In this document: one piece after another, positions 37,301 through 52,400 of the stretch | How positions within the stretch are numbered: position 1 is the stretch's first letter | Layout of the letters: each line of letters opens with the position of its first letter | DNA from: Aptenodytes patagonicus | Lineage: Eukaryota > Chordata > Aves > Sphenisciformes > Spheniscidae | Direction: 5' to 3' | DNA: 64,000 bases | NCBI RefSeq assembly: GCF_965638725.1 | Contig: NC_134952.1 | Span: forward strand, 56,708,065 to 56,772,064 | Program-made: the position numbers and the translations under genes | The notes under the pieces: generated by a model | The model's input: the letters and a program-made list of their open reading frames with translations, nothing else | Told to the model about the DNA's origin: nothing | The model's database searches: none

Positions 37301-40300
37301 TGCAAATCAGCTAAACACCGGTTCTGAAAGTTTGTGGGTTTAGAGCAAGTATTAAAAGAATTTGAAGAGCAAAATAATATCTAAGGAGAGTACTGAATCA
37401 AGTATGGACACCCCTTTTTTAAATAATGCCTTTTATCTTCCTTTTAGGTCTCTGAAAAATCACAGCCAAGTGACAAACAAGAAGAACAAAGCACATCTTA
37501 CACTACTTGAAGTAAAAATGGAGCAACAGGGAATGAGTATGAATCAACAATTTTATTATTTACTGGCTTTAGGAGTGTCAGGAGTAGATGCTGTTGTTCC
37601 AGCTCACAGAGCCACCTTCTTGGAAGAAAGACAATTAAGTTATACATTTCAAACATGGACCAAAGTTTAGTCAGCCTTAGATTTGGAAGTCATACTGAAG
37701 TTCACCTCTACCTTTCAGAGTAACTTATCACAGGAAGAACATGTGCTTACTCAAAGTTATTTTGAAATCCCCCTGCAGCATGAATGGCTACTTCCCAATA
37801 ATATAAACGAACACCAATAATGGTGCGCTGAACCTATGATCTTCAGTGTGATTACCTGATGAGCTGCATGCTGGATCTACAACATATCCTGAGCAATAAA
37901 AAGTTCTGTTTAAATCAAGGAAATGCTGGAACTCTTCAAACTTCTCCGACCTTATCCTCAAGCTCTAAGGATTTTAGGAATGCCACCTTCAAGATCTATT
38001 TTACAAATAGGTAAATGCATTGTTAATTCACGCAAGCCACCTAAATCTGCCCAGCACGCAGCAGAATCTTTCCCTACAAGTTCTGCAACAGCGCTCGCAT
38101 TGAGGTACCACCTTACTGATTCAAAACAGGTTAACTTCCAAATGTGTTGTTACAGCCATCTACATCATTGCAAAGTGTGCGTCAGCAGCGTGACAGTACC
38201 CATAAAATGATATATGTTTACATCATCATCCATCTATTGATTTTCAGCTAACTACACACTTAAATAGTTCATACCTGATCTTCCTCAAAGCTTCCAACAG
38301 GAAGGTTTGGGTTATTAAGCGGTTTCAGAAAAGAGACTGATGTCAGTAGGTAACAATATTTCAAAGGCAAGCCCAATAGTCCTAGGCTGCACTTCAGGGT
38401 ATTTTCTTCTTCAGTTCCTTGGCTCTGGGGCACAAAGAGCAGGCACAGCTAGTCTCCCACTGCAGCTGGCAGTCAAACTGCCCCAAGACTGCCCTGATCT
38501 GAGGCGCTGACACGGGTTTTTGTAATAACTGGTCAGTGTGGATCCCCTCGGCCAGCTACATCCCTGTGCAGCATTGCTGGCTTGCACTGCAAAAACCACC
38601 ATCAGTGGCCAACTCCTTGACCGAAAGCCCCTAAACATGGGGGTATTCAGAGAGGCTCTTTTCCACTCAAATCATTCAGATGCCCTCCTGCAGAGTCAAG
38701 TCTAGAATCAAACACAATTGCTCCATAAGCAAACATAGGGGCAGTGAGCATGTATGACATGGGACAGGAGTCTATGTGGAAACCAAATCAAAGATAAATG
38801 GACCTGAAACCAGGAAAAGGACAAGCAGGGGGCTAGTACACCAACCTGCAGTAGTACAGTGTTTGGGAAATTGCCACAACACAGATGCAGATAAATGCTG
38901 CTGGGGTCCCTGACTTCGGAAATCTGGTAGATCTGTCACATCCCACCCATAACCGGGGTGGCTGAGTCTGAGCGGGAAGGGAACGAGACAACAGGCTTAC
39001 TTATGGCACCTTGCTGTGACCTCCCTGCTGCATGCCGCTAAAAGAAAGTTTGCCCATTCCAGCCAGAAGCTTTGACTTTCTTCCATACCCCTTCATATTT
39101 CCTGCTTCTGAGACTTTCTTTTCAGGTTCATTGAGCCATACCTTCTTTATTGCCTTTCTAATGTTTTATTAGACAGGTGTAACTATCTCTGGATGTATTC
39201 TGCTGCTCAGCAGCTGCTTGGGATTGCTGAGTAATAGTTCTGGCAGTACCTGAAACTTTACAAAGCTCAGTGATGAAAATCAGCTTTCCTAAGCAGAGCA
39301 ATGATGCCTGATGGTGAAACACAGCGATCATATTCTTCTAGAGCTTCTGTGCAGCTTTTCTTTTTAATGTTCTGTTCTCCAACTCCATAGTGGCCAGGGA
39401 AAAAAATTGACTTAAACTGAAACAAGGAAGATTCAAATTACACTTCAGAAAAAAACTTTCTCTGGGCACAGATAGCAAAAAAGGTAGATTGCTTGGAGAT
39501 GGTGTGGCACCGTCATCTTGGCAGTCTGTAAGACCTGGTTAGACAAGCATGCCAGAGCTGATCTTCCCTGGGGACAGCAGGGTGAAGCAGAGAACTTCCC
39601 TGCCTGTTTTTCTACAGTTTTGTTAACTTTGTACAGCTGCAGCTGGGATTCAAAGAAGGATCTTTCTTTAAGAAATGCCTGAGAGCACTGCATGTAAATA
39701 TTTATTTCTGTTATCAGAAACTAATCCCTTGTCTTTTCCTATTACAAAACAGTACAGTGATTCATCTCTGCTTCCAGTGCAATGCTTTAGTGGGCCACAC
39801 CTGAATTATGCAAATGCGTCCATCTTGAAAACCTTGAGAATAATACAGCCAGGCCTGTAGATTGCAAACAAGGAATAAATGTGCTTTCTTAAATAACGTG
39901 CCACAAGCTAGAACACCAGAGTGCCAACCAGTGCTATAACTTGCATACAATATGTAAATCCAAAATGCAAAAAAATTAAAAGAACATTTAATGACCTCCA
40001 AAGCCAGCGGTATATGCTGCCAGTAGAGCTCTGTTGGCTTTCCTTTTCAGTCCCACCTCACCTTTTCTGTGCGCATCACTGTACAAGGGGAGGTGGAGGC
40101 AGTGTTATGCCCACCACCAGCATATCTTTGGATCAAAAATGCAATTATGGTTGTCAGGTATCGGTAAGATAAATAGGTGGAAAGAAAAAGCTCAGAGAAG
40201 CAAAGCAATTTACTGCCTGATTTTAGCCTGAAATCAGAACCAAGAGGGGCACTTAACCACTGAATAAATGTTCCTACTTGTTAAATAATCATATCTGCCA

Positions 40301-43300
40301 TTATTGAACATACTAAATCCATTCCTGAAAGGAGTGATAAAATCGTGGAATTCAGCACTGCTAATAACTGCCTTGCAATGTCTTCAACTGGCAGTTCATG
40401 AAAGGATCCAGATCTTAAAATGTTACAGCAGCCCTTCCCCTCACACCCTGGAGATATTTGAACATAGAAAGATCACAGACTTTTCTCAAATTGGCCTTTA
40501 TCCACCATTTCTGTTTGTTTTGTCATTATTTACTCACAGTTGCTATTTATTGTCCCAGGCTGTTCTGCTTGTAAACTGATTTTAGCTAGCAACTGCCACA
40601 AATGCGATCGGATACAGAGATGGTATTTCTTTTGCCTGAAGAACATCTGGCACGAAGCAACTTATCTTTGTATCTTCACGATATGATCCTGAATGCTCCT
40701 TTCTGTATCACTATAGGGCTGGAGTTGGGAATTGTAGGAATGGGGACAACAAAGTGGTTCATGGTTTTACTTTACTGTAGATCTTTATGTAGGTCATAAT
40801 CCTCTGAATTGCATAGGAAATTGCACAGGACTGCTACCAGGACTGTAACTAAAACTGCTTACTCTATAATCTATTTTTTTTAATCAAAAAGTTGGATGCC
40901 ACTTTGGAACAGATATTGTGTCTCTCCAGCTTTGACTAGAAGTCTTTCAGAAGCACCTTCCCACGGACACAAAGATATCCCCTCCCGAGAACCACTGCTT
41001 TAAGAAACATTAACAAATTTTGAAACCAAAGGAAATTGTTGGAATCACCCACCAACCCAGCCTTCTTTCAATTATCTTCCACCAAGACTTTTATCAGTAA
41101 CTCCCAAAGCATTTCCAGCCGGCCTTTTATTTCAAGATTTCAGTTGCTGTTTGATCCAAAATTGAAACAATCTGTAATGCTCTGCTGTATCTGCCCCTAT
41201 CTTTCTCAACTTCTGAGTTCTAGCTGGGTGCAAGAGCTAATGTACCTTTAAAACTTAATTATCCAGCTCAGTTTTACACTTCTACAAAACATCTTAGCTG
41301 TTTTCTCATACAGACGGGCACTGCATAAATTCTTGGATTTTATATTCTGCACATGCAAACCCCCAATCTAGTTCTGAGTTTTGCCTAGGTATCCACCTAG
41401 CTTATGTGCCAGATCTTTCTTGCTTTCCACAAGACTTAGGCTTTTGAAAATAGGACTTCACATTGAGCCCAGACTACTGGAGAGCGGTCCAAGGTAAAGA
41501 TGATGTAGATAACTGATGTGAAGAGATAGATAAGAATAAGTTTCAAGAGTAACTTAAGATCCTCCATTATGTCTAAACTGGTGGACCCAGGCACAATTTC
41601 AACCTCAATTAACATTTGGAAAATGTTTTTCATAAGGCAACAAAATACATGCCCAAAAGAGCTATTCCTTTTAAAATTGAAAAATCATCTTCATATTTTT
41701 ATAGTGCTATAGTGGAAGAAATATGGATCAGCTCTGGGGAAAGGAAAGTGTGAAAAGGCAAAGTGCCAGAATTACTCGCAGATTCTGATACCTTAATAAT
41801 ACTTCATCCTTTCACCTTCCACTGAAGTTGGCAGGCTGAGCTGAACGAGGGAACCATACAGTATCCAAACCTCACAGAACACAACTTTGGCAACTAACAC
41901 TACTGCCCTTCACCTGACTCCATCCATTCCTCCTTTTAGATATGTCATCATCTCTTTAACACATTATGAATTGTTGTCTTGCAGCATCAGCAGTAGTACC
42001 TCTCCATAGGCATTCTAGTCACAGAATTAGATGGAATTTCACAGTTAATGAATCTATCCCTCTGCTTTGTAAAAAACAAAAGTTTTCCCAAATGATCCCT
42101 TTCATCAATTTACCAAAGAAAGTTAAGCTCCTTGTACTGCATCTCAGGAAATTGCTATTCCAGAACCTCACTTTCATTTGCTGTATTTGGATAAAGACAA
42201 TACTGCCCTGTGTGAGATCTCAATGGCAGCTCCCTTTTAATGCGTCCAGCTGGCTATTTGTTTAAGTTGCTTTTATAGCAACTACTTGTAAATCCCGAGC
42301 AATCATAAAAAACTGCAGTATGCTGGAAAAATGTTTGCAGCTCGCCCTCTGTTCTGTAGGCAGACAGTTGTGGTCCCCAGGAAGCCATTTTGTTGTCATA
42401 GTTTACTTGAAAATTAACTGAACAGCAGTATGAAAGACTTCTACCTTGCAGTCCCTTCCACATCCTTTGAATTTCTTGAATTCCGCCTCCCAACAATGCC
42501 CTGCTGTCTCTTACATGTAGCAAAGATGCAGGTATTTTCTGTTAACTCTGTCTCTCTTGTGCTCTTCCCCCATCCATAGACACAGAGGATTCATGAGGAA
42601 GTAGATCCACAATCCTATGCCAACCTTGTTGGCTTTATTTAAAAAGAATTGATAAAAGTGCTTTCAGAAACAAAATATACATCTTAACACATGCCCCAGG
42701 GGTCCTGACACTTTGTGTCTCCATGTGTGACAACTCAAAATCATCCCGTGCTTCATGCTTCACAGCAACAGCCTCTTCTCCTAATGGGCCTTACAACAAA
42801 GCAAATGGTATCAGGCCATTTTGGGCTGCAGGATCAGAAGCTAGCAGCTGCATGGATCCTTTCTTAGAGCTTCTGCTATCAGCTGCCTTCTCTTCTTGAA
42901 AAGATTCAATAGCATCTTAGCCTGTAAGTTATCCAAACTTTTGTTGTAATGACAAAGAGCCACACCAGTCACACTCCTCTTTCTCCCCTCCAAGAATAAA
43001 AAACCTCCCCACCCTTCTTCCATTTTTTGCTTTTCTCCAGCTTCTTGTGGACAATGCCATATATTCCCACTTCTGGTGAGTACAAAAAGAAAGAGAGTGC
43101 ACCCCATTTTTCTGCAAAAGACCTTAAAATCACAACAAGAAATCAAATTTATTGTTGACCTCAGAGCCAAAACTTTTATCCTCCTCTTTGTTCCCAAGAT
43201 GGCCTGCAAAACCAACAAAACCAACAAAAAATTAAATGAGTAGCAGTCACTCGCAGGTACAATGTCCTGAAATAGCTGTGCCTGGAGACCACTAGCTAAT

Positions 43301-46300
43301 GGACTGCTATGGCCCCCCGGCAGGACCAAAAGCACTGATTCTGGTCCACCATCACAGGGAGGGAAAAGTAATCTCTGATAGCTGTGCTTTCTGGGATATG
43401 AGCAGTGCTAAGGAAATAACAGCCTGTGAAACCGAGACACACAACATAACCTGTGACTTAGTGTCTGAGTCTATATAATAACGCTTGTAAACTTGGAGGA
43501 TTTCTAAGGAGACCTGAAAAGTGTACTGGAGTTGCAACCTCAGTGTAACAGGAATCTTACTTTTGTGGGCAAAGCACCATTGGAGACATCTCCGGCAATA
43601 ACCAGTGGCCACATCGCAAAGTAGATTTCTAGATTTTCTTCCTGTTACTAGATTCAAACAGCAATCGCATGACTACATTTAAGATCCTTACTGGTCAATG
43701 CCTGAAAATGCATTTTTATGCTTACTCATTTAACCCCATTAACCCTACTTGATGATGACAATTTCACCCGTTGAAACTATGTAACACTGCACTTGTACTC
43801 TAGAAAAAATCATCCCTAAAAATCTTGTCCAAAAGTGTGAATTTTCTTGAACACAAAACCCCAAGGTCAGGTGATTTTATAGTCCTGTGTGCAGCCTTTT
43901 TTCCTGTGTCCACGTGCAAATATTAATTCTCTACTGAAATTGGTTATTTCTGGTCATGAATATTCTCATGTTAAAGAGGAAGAGTGCTAAAAACGTAAAG
44001 GATGAACTGGAGGTACACAAGCTCTTCCCTCTGCTAACGACAGGCAAAAGATGTGGCTGTGCTGCTGCCATGGCGGCGTGCAGCTCAGAAGCGTCAACAG
44101 TAACGGTTCTAGAGTCTCCCCGCATCACCAGCCCTGTGCCTGCCACAGCTGCTCAGCAGAGCAGTCGAGACAGGCTGCCACTCGCTCAGCTGAAGACCCC
44201 TACCCGAGGAAAGACGTGAATCCCTGCTACAGGGGGAATGTTACCTGCTGCAGCTAGCAAAAACGTGCTGCCAACCTGGCATCCTGCCACGAAGGAGGTC
44301 CTCTACAGCGCTGCTTCTCAGGTAGTTAGACCTTTCTGTCCATTACACCATCACTTACATGCTTTCCGGGTATAGACTGAGAACTGGTGAAAAAGCAATA
44401 AATAACGTAAGTTACATCTCTTCTCGAGAGCCCATTAACACAGTTAGATATAAGACTACTCTAAATAACTGCTGTACACATCCTTCGTAAGGAAACGGGA
44501 AGCCTTTAAGTATTTTTGAATACTGCAATGATAATCAACGTTTTGGGTGTGATTTTATCTATAAATATGTAAAATAAATATAAAAATGACAGTGCTGGCT
44601 GGTAACATCGTTCTGTCAAACGTCCAATTGTTCGTGGTACCGCTGCATTTAATTTTACTAATTTAAATATTAACAATGTCGTAAGTTGCTATTTTGGTAA
44701 AGTAACACCCCTAAAATCCCCAAAACATATTGTACCAGCAATTATTGTATATAATACTCTGAGGTTGCTAAATAACTAGTGAGATTATAAAAGTATGTTT
44801 CACAAGACAGTTTAGATTACCAAGAAAATCCACTAAACAACTTAGTAAAGAAGAGAACCCTCCCACATAAACATTTTTAAAAACTTCAGTTACGTACAGT
44901 TAGTCCTTTATAGGTAGCCAACATAAAAACATAAGTAGGATTATGTAGAAAATCAGAAGCCCCAGAAAAAGGAAAGTATTTTCTGCTCCTACAAGTTACT
45001 TTATACACTATTTCGAGTAAGCATTTAATCTTAAGCATATGGAGAGAATATTTTATGGTAAGTACTACACATTTAAAAAAATTATAGGGCTTCGGAAAAG
45101 CTAGTCTCCCAATTAATTTTGTTTTTTGAATCTAAGTTGTAAAAGTTGGCTGCGAAATACAAATGCAATCAGGATGTTACACAAAATAGCCATTTTCATT
45201 ATTTCAATTATTCAGTCAATCCACTACAACCAAAATCAGAAGACGTGTTTTTACTTTTGATATCAGGAGATACAGATATTTTAAATTTGAAAAGAGAGGA
45301 TGAGCTTGCCAAAAGCTACAAACCATTTCTATGAACTGTAGCTTCCACCCTGCCTCCTCATGCACTGAAATGTGATGTTTCACAGGCGACAAACACTGAC
45401 CTTGCCTCGGCTGGTTTGTCAGGGCATAGGATGACCTTAACGCAAGACCTTCAACTCTGGAATTGATACTTTTTGTTTTCAGATGGGCAAGCCTCCTCAC
45501 GTCTGTTGACCTTCTGTGCACATTGCAAAATCTGTCAGTTCACTCGAGTTTTTCCCCGGGTCAGACATAGCTATGGAACAAAAATGTAACCTTGCAAAAC
45601 ATTAAGAGTTGCTTAAAAAGATGTCCTGTCCTTTCCCAACCCTCTTCTCTCCACATAGTCCTTAAAATATGCTGCTTCCTCACCTCAACAGATAACTGCC
45701 GAATGCTTATTCCGTTCTCAGCCCATCCAGGCTCTTACAGCCAGCAGCTCTTGCAGGTGAATTTCTTACGTTTGATGAACTTGATTCTGGACCATCACGA
45801 AATAGATTAGCTAACCCCTCTGTGTGACATTTGCAAGGTACCTTCAATAAACCACCACTCCTAGGATGTTCCCAATCTTAGACATTATGGTACTGAGTAT
45901 CCTAAGCAAGTGCCAGAGGCAGAGAACACTGTGAACTTTAGTGACTGCTACTACAGGAAAGGAAAAAAAAAAAGTTAATGGTAATAACAGCTAATAGTCT
46001 ATTATTCAACCTCTAAAACTAAAATCTAGAACAGATTCCAAGTATTAAGAGACATGGGACTGCCTCTCTGCATACTCAACCCTTAGTAAAAAGATAGAAA
46101 CCAAAAAGGCCTGGACATCTCCTTTGCTATCATCACTTGTCCCTGCACTTCTCGTCACAAGTCAGAAAGCAATCCACTCCCCCTGCTTCAATATAGTCTG
46201 TTACTACGAAAAGGTGTCTCAGATATGCACGGCAAGGAGTGGCTGAACTCCGGAGCAGAAACTGCAAGGAAGTAAAAGCAGCTGGAAAGTGCCCACAAGC

Positions 46301-46492
46301 AGCATTAGTTGCCCAAGGTAACTACTTAGGAGTGGAGCAGTAGGTAGCTTTCTTCCACCCTCCTGTGCTTACAGCTTCTCCAAATTGTGTATGGAAGAGG
46401 TAAAAATAACAAGAAAAACAGTAATTGAAGTTTCTGCTACCTTTCAGTCTACGTGAGTTCATGTTCTTTACTTCACTTCCAGCGTTTGGCCT
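34346..46492. other. Gene-poor interval between ADH1 and the C4orf17 homologue
   Basis: No exon was recognised on either strand in about 12 kb. In mammals ADH7 occupies this position, but no ADH-like peptide ([20 protein letters not shown] or QCGEC type) is visible. The first exon and promoter of the C4orf17 homologue may lie towards the right end. A somewhat GC-richer stretch at about 44040-44230 is open on the plus strand but unrecognised. Confidence 0.5.
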
Positions 46493-49400
46493 CAGGTGAT
46501 CAGCGGAAGAGCCTACCTGCTCTGCAGAAAGACACTCTGCAAGAGAATAAGAAAGGTTACGCAACAAATACCAATTTCAAGTCAGTGTATGAACCTCAGT
46601 TCAACCACAACATGTGGAAGTACAACCGGCGTTACTCTCAGCCTAGCTGCTCAGGGGAAAAGTACTATTTCTCCAGGAACATTCCGCATCCTAGGATGGT
46701 CTGTCACATACCAGGTAAGAGTTGTTGAGGGACCACACAGATAGCCTGGACAACTGCCCTAGCAAGCACAAAGAGAAATGTGAGTGTAACGCGATTTTGT
46801 TCCAAAAGTACCCACTGCTCCCGTTTCCTGTTTAAGAGAAGCATTTCATCAAAAAAAGCCGTTACCTTCATTTCAATACACTAAGCATCTTTACCCGTCC
46901 TCAGCAATGAATAATCTCAGGTTGGTAACATAAAGGTTAGCAGCGCTAAATTCTTTACAAGGTACAACTAAAACTATTTCACTAAGACAACTGTCTGGGA
47001 TTTCTTTTAAGCTAAAATAATTTCTTTCAAGCTAAAATAATTTCTTCCTCTTTCCTTCTGTGCTCACAAGTGTACAGACAGGTTGTCACAATTTTTTTCT
47101 CTATTTCACTCTCACCTAAATAATTCTTGTAGCTTTCCAGAAGCAACTTATTACACAATGCAGCATTTAATAACAGTAACCTGGTGCTCTAAAAACACTG
47201 TGCTGCTCTGCTGTGTGTTAGATCTAGCTGTGATTACTCTGCCTACACCTGAAAGGAATACAGTCAAAATCACAGTGCCATCTGCATCAGCAGAAGAAAT
47301 AGTACTTCTAGGGATGGGCTTTTGTTTCAGAAGCTGACCCTGGATGTTTGCACAAAGACATCTTTCTGGCAGCAGCTGAAAGAAAATTGCTGATACACGG
47401 CCAGATTTACACTGCAGAAGGCACAGAAGGGTCACGAAGGGGGAAAAAAATCTCTGCCAAGTTCCTTGGAGACGGTTAGAATAAGTAGACAGATATTGCA
47501 TCAGGATTGGTATTGGTAGTTGATGAGTCTGTAATACAACTTTTGTAAGAAGGGACGAAGGGTGATGCAGGGCCAAATCGGTTCTGAATAAAACTCAATT
47601 TCTTGCATCTCAGAAGGGATGCCTTTGAAGGAACAAAGCAAGACTCCTCCTTTCAGATTGACCACCCAGCTTATAATGTACACAATTCTATGTGTCTGTG
47701 TGTGCATATATTTATTTTTATATATATAAAATCTACCTAAAGTAAAAATATAGAACATATAAAAAATAAAGTATGTATTTGTGTGTGTGTGTGTATCTCT
47801 TTTTCTAGAGCCTGGTAAAAAAGACAAGCTGACCACAGCCAGCAAAGGCCAAAGTCTTACATGGCTTAGCCAGATTAATTTGGTGGATATCTTTGTACTC
47901 TCAGCAGAGTAATGTTTAGCTGTAGTTACTTTCTGCTTAATATTTGTCTTATGTCAGACACTAAACAGAATCAAGGTTCTGAAAATCCTCATCAACTACT
48001 TAATAGCACTGCTTTTGCCATACTAAATCCAGTTTGACTTACGTTAATGATAAAAATAGTGGTTGTTTATAAAATTCCTTTTACCCTGGCTAAGAAAGGA
48101 GGATTCTAGTTCTTCAGTAAATGCTGCAACTCTCATTGAAAACCACAAGCTTTCTAAGAGAGGTGGAAGAATGACACTTATTTCCTGACTTGGCATAGCT
48201 AAATGAGTGTGCTTCACCCTACCTGGCCACTCTCCAGATTTTATCTGGAACACTATCACTGTTCAGGCAGTGGTTGATCATACCGTCCTCTGTAACAGAC
48301 TGCTTATGGCCCTCTGCCATCTATTCAAGTATGCCAAGTTTATTCACTGTTTACACACCATTCCATAAGCCCTGTATTATTACATACAAATTTCAGGTTT
48401 GATACCTCTGTTTTCCATTCTTCCAGCACAGACCCTCCATGGAGATCACCTGCTAAGTTAACTGTGTGTGTTTATTGTAGTAAAGACTGTATCCTTTGGT
48501 TTTTTGCACAGGATTAAACAATGCTCCAGTCTGTGTTGTAAGAAGCAGCTTTTCAAGAGAACACCCATCTGCTAGCAACACAGTCATCCCCAAGCAAGAA
48601 GCTGATCAAGAACATGTGCTAACGGGGAAAGCCAGAAGCAATACATCTGCCAACTGCTACCTTCCAAAGCTGGAGGGTTTCAGGCGAAGGGAGCTAGGCA
48701 CTTCACAGTCTGTGACACGTGAGTAGAGGCACCAAACTGCCGTATTATACAGCAGCAGCAGAGGAACCTGAGCTGTTAAAGGTGCAACTGGGTCTCAGCC
48801 AGAGCACTGTGTCATCACAGCTCAGGTCCAGGTAAAGGGAACATAGGGCAATGAACGTACATTTAAAAGGCAAGTATTTCTTCCCTTCTATGTGTGTTAG
48901 TCACCACATCTTACAAGATTTCTCCTCGCTAATTACCCTTGCATCTTTATAGCTTTTAGAGATTATATGCTCACTAGACATCTAATAATTTCACAATTAT
49001 CAGCAATTATTCCATCCGTAAGCAGCATTCTGCAGTAGTGGTTACACTATAGCACTACAAGCATGCATCTATAAAATACACTTTCCCAGATTTTCTTCAG
49101 ATTTCTTAGGCATCTCAGCAAATAATTGCATTAATGTACTATGTGAGGTAGTAAAAGCAAACAAAAAAGGAAAGAAATACACCCCCTTAGAGATATCTAA
49201 AATATGGCTTGTGCATTTTTGTAATTAAAAATGACCCCCACCCCGATATAACATAAGGTGTACCTTATGGCCTTTAATTTTCAATTTGAGAAAACACTCT
49301 GCCTGTTGATTTCCAGAAGGACCTGCGGATGTTCCTAAAAGGATTCAAAATAACCCTACTTCATCTGAAAAGGTAAGGGAAAAAAAGACACAGCTCTCTA

Positions 49401-52400
49401 TTTTGGTGCTCTCTCTCTCACTTCTCAACACTGTAACCTGAATTGACAGTCTCAGACTGCTAAGGAGGACAGTGCAGAACCAAAAAGAGGGATGTGAGGA
49501 TCCCATGTGTAGAACATGAGAGCTTGTAAGGGAGATGGTAGCTTAGATAACTAAGCTATAATTGTATCATTTTCAGCTCTGTAATGTCACTGTGCTTTGC
49601 TAGCAAGAAAAACGGTCAAACCCAATGAAGATGGGAATGAAATTCACTTTGTTTCAAACTGCTGGGGAAAAAAGTCACACTATACAATAAACAAGCACAG
49701 GAAAAAGCCTCCTCCCCTCATAACACAAAGATTCTTTAGATTACTTACGGCCAACAGTTTTACTTTTGCTGACACTATTTTGTAGAAGCAGCACGCTGGG
49801 GTTTAGATCCAACTTTGCAGCTGTGTTCATAAATTCCAGTAGAAGATTCTTTCTGCAATAACTCTTTAGTCTCAAGCTGCAGGCTATCTAATTACTCGTC
49901 TCCTCTATTGCGACTGTACGAGAGCTGAGGGCTAAGCTGGTATTCCATTACAAACGGTATCACAAGGAGGATTGCACACTCTTGAGAAAAAGGGAATGCA
50001 AGTGTTGCTGCACTGGTACTGGACAGCAGAGGGCACTACGAAGACGTTTGGCAGTAAAGATGCTAAAAATAAGGACTCGCTTTTCTCCTAACTTTTCTAT
50101 TTTAACTGCGGGGTGTGGGGTGGGGGGGGGTCTGTCTAAATGTTGCTCTTTGGTTCCTGAGCTGGGTATAGTAAAGGCCATGCTTTATTTTTACTGTTCA
50201 CTTATACATGCAGAACACAGTTCTTCAAACTGTATTTACTGTGGTTTGGCTGCAAAATAACTACATAATGGACAGATACCGCCATATAGCCACACTCAGT
50301 AAACTACTGTTTCTTAATAGCCGTTAGTTGCCTTTTTTTTTTCCTCTGCACTTACAAACAGAACCTTTTGCCAATCACATTTTGATTCCTGGGCCCTCGA
50401 TAGACTGGTGAAGCCTACACACAGAGAAATGAAGAGTAGTGGCTCAGCAGCACACTACAAACCCATGATGGAATAGCAAACAGACCATAGAGGTCCAGGT
50501 TTAATCCCTTCCTCATCTGATTTCCATCAGTAGCTACCTGGCATCACTTTCATTCTCATCCAATGTTATGCATTATACCATGGATATCTGTTATTATTCT
50601 CAGTGACTGTGTATTAGAAGCTGTAACAATTAACCTATAGGTGGTCATATTCAACCGAGTAACAGTTTTAGATGTGTTTTCTGCTGCACACTCTTGCTGG
50701 GGACTAGTATTAGCCATATACTTCACATTGCTTTTAACTGCTGCTGAAATGGAGTCAAACCATTCCTTTACACATTGTCTTCTATTTTGGAAAAGCTTCT
50801 GAAAAAACGATTCCAAGCCTCTGCAGAACCTGCAAATAGGCAGGGAATCCATGTTGCGCCTCCCACCCAGCCTTCCTCTCCATTCGTCAACTTGCATTAC
50901 AGTCCTCGCATCCAGGAGAATGTGTATTCTGACCTGCACTACCTGGATCGGAAAATAAAGGTAACACGTGAGCGCTACGGTATATGGCTTCCTATGATGT
51001 TACACATTTTTATTTCTATTGAGGATGGTGTGGGACTTTGTTGGTCAGATTTCCCTCCCCCCGCCACCCCAGTGTGGAGTCTACTGACTTTTGTATTTAG
51101 GATTTACTCTTGAGCTGCTTTCACCTAACTGGAGGTTGCTATTGGCAATCACTGGGGGAGCAATGCAGCTGGCACACGGGCTGAAACTTGTTCTCTAAAA
51201 AACAGCCTGCAAATATTACATATCACACGCAAGGGGCTTTATATGTAGTAAATACTGCTTAGGATTTCCTTCCTGTGTCTCTGAAGTGCTGCGTACACGG
51301 CACTAGCTCAACATCACCTTTTGCAGACTGGTGTCCTTAGCTGACTGTGGCAAAACTCATGGGACATCTTAGGCTAGGCAATTTGCACAGCTGTAAAACT
51401 GCACACTCACACAGCTAGAGCTAAACTAAAACACATGCAAAAACTGCCGCAAATCAGCTTCTCTTCCTTCATGGTAATTATCCTGTACCTCTTCCAGGTG
51501 CTGGAAAAACTCAGCAAAATTTTGCAGACAGATTCGCTTACTGAGATCCAAAAATGGCTCACAAGGGCAAGTGAAAAAGGTAACAAACAAATGCATCTGC
51601 ATCCCTTTCTGAAAAGCACGTGCTCTTGTACATTCACATAAAACCCTGAAATTCTCATAGACCTGAACTGAGTGGGGTTGCTGAGGTGGAAGGAATAGGA
51701 TCCAGCGAAGTGTGCTTGGCTCAGCTGTGGCTGTGCTGAGCCGTAAGGTGACAGTACACAGAAATTAGTCACTCAGACCTCAGCGCACTCAGGTTTGGTG
51801 CAGGGTGGGAAAACGTGCTCTCCCAGTGGGGCTCTGGGCTGCTGTGGCTGGGGGAAGGCAGAAAGCAAATGAAACATGTCTTTCATGTCCTTAAGCCCTT
51901 TGAAAATGAGGTAAGGGAACTCCTGCATTCATCCCTAAACATCCAGAGCAGCAAGTGGGAACTTTAATAACATTTCTGCTACTTTCACATTTCAGAGAAA
52001 GACTTTGTGTCCAGTCTGATTTATTCAGAACTGACTGACAAAAGCGAGCTGAATTCTAAGGAAGGTACAGCAGAGAACATGAATAATCCGAGTCCGCTAA
52101 CGCATCTCCCTCCTCTTCAGAGAGGTCCAGAAAGGGAAATGAATTGGTCCAGGTAAAATCTGCAATGAGGTTGCTAGGATTAGGGATAAGCTAAACCTCA
52201 TAACCAGAAATTTTTGCTTTCTCCTCCTGTGAAAAATGCAACTTTGTGATTGAAGTTTATCATGCACAGCCTTAATAAAAAATGCTCCTAACTACAAACA
52301 ACTCCACACTCTTTGATATAAATGTAGTTATTACAGGAGCATCACAAAGTTTTAGGAGCACTTGAAACCCCTTTGAGAAAAACCTCCTGTATATTGCAGT

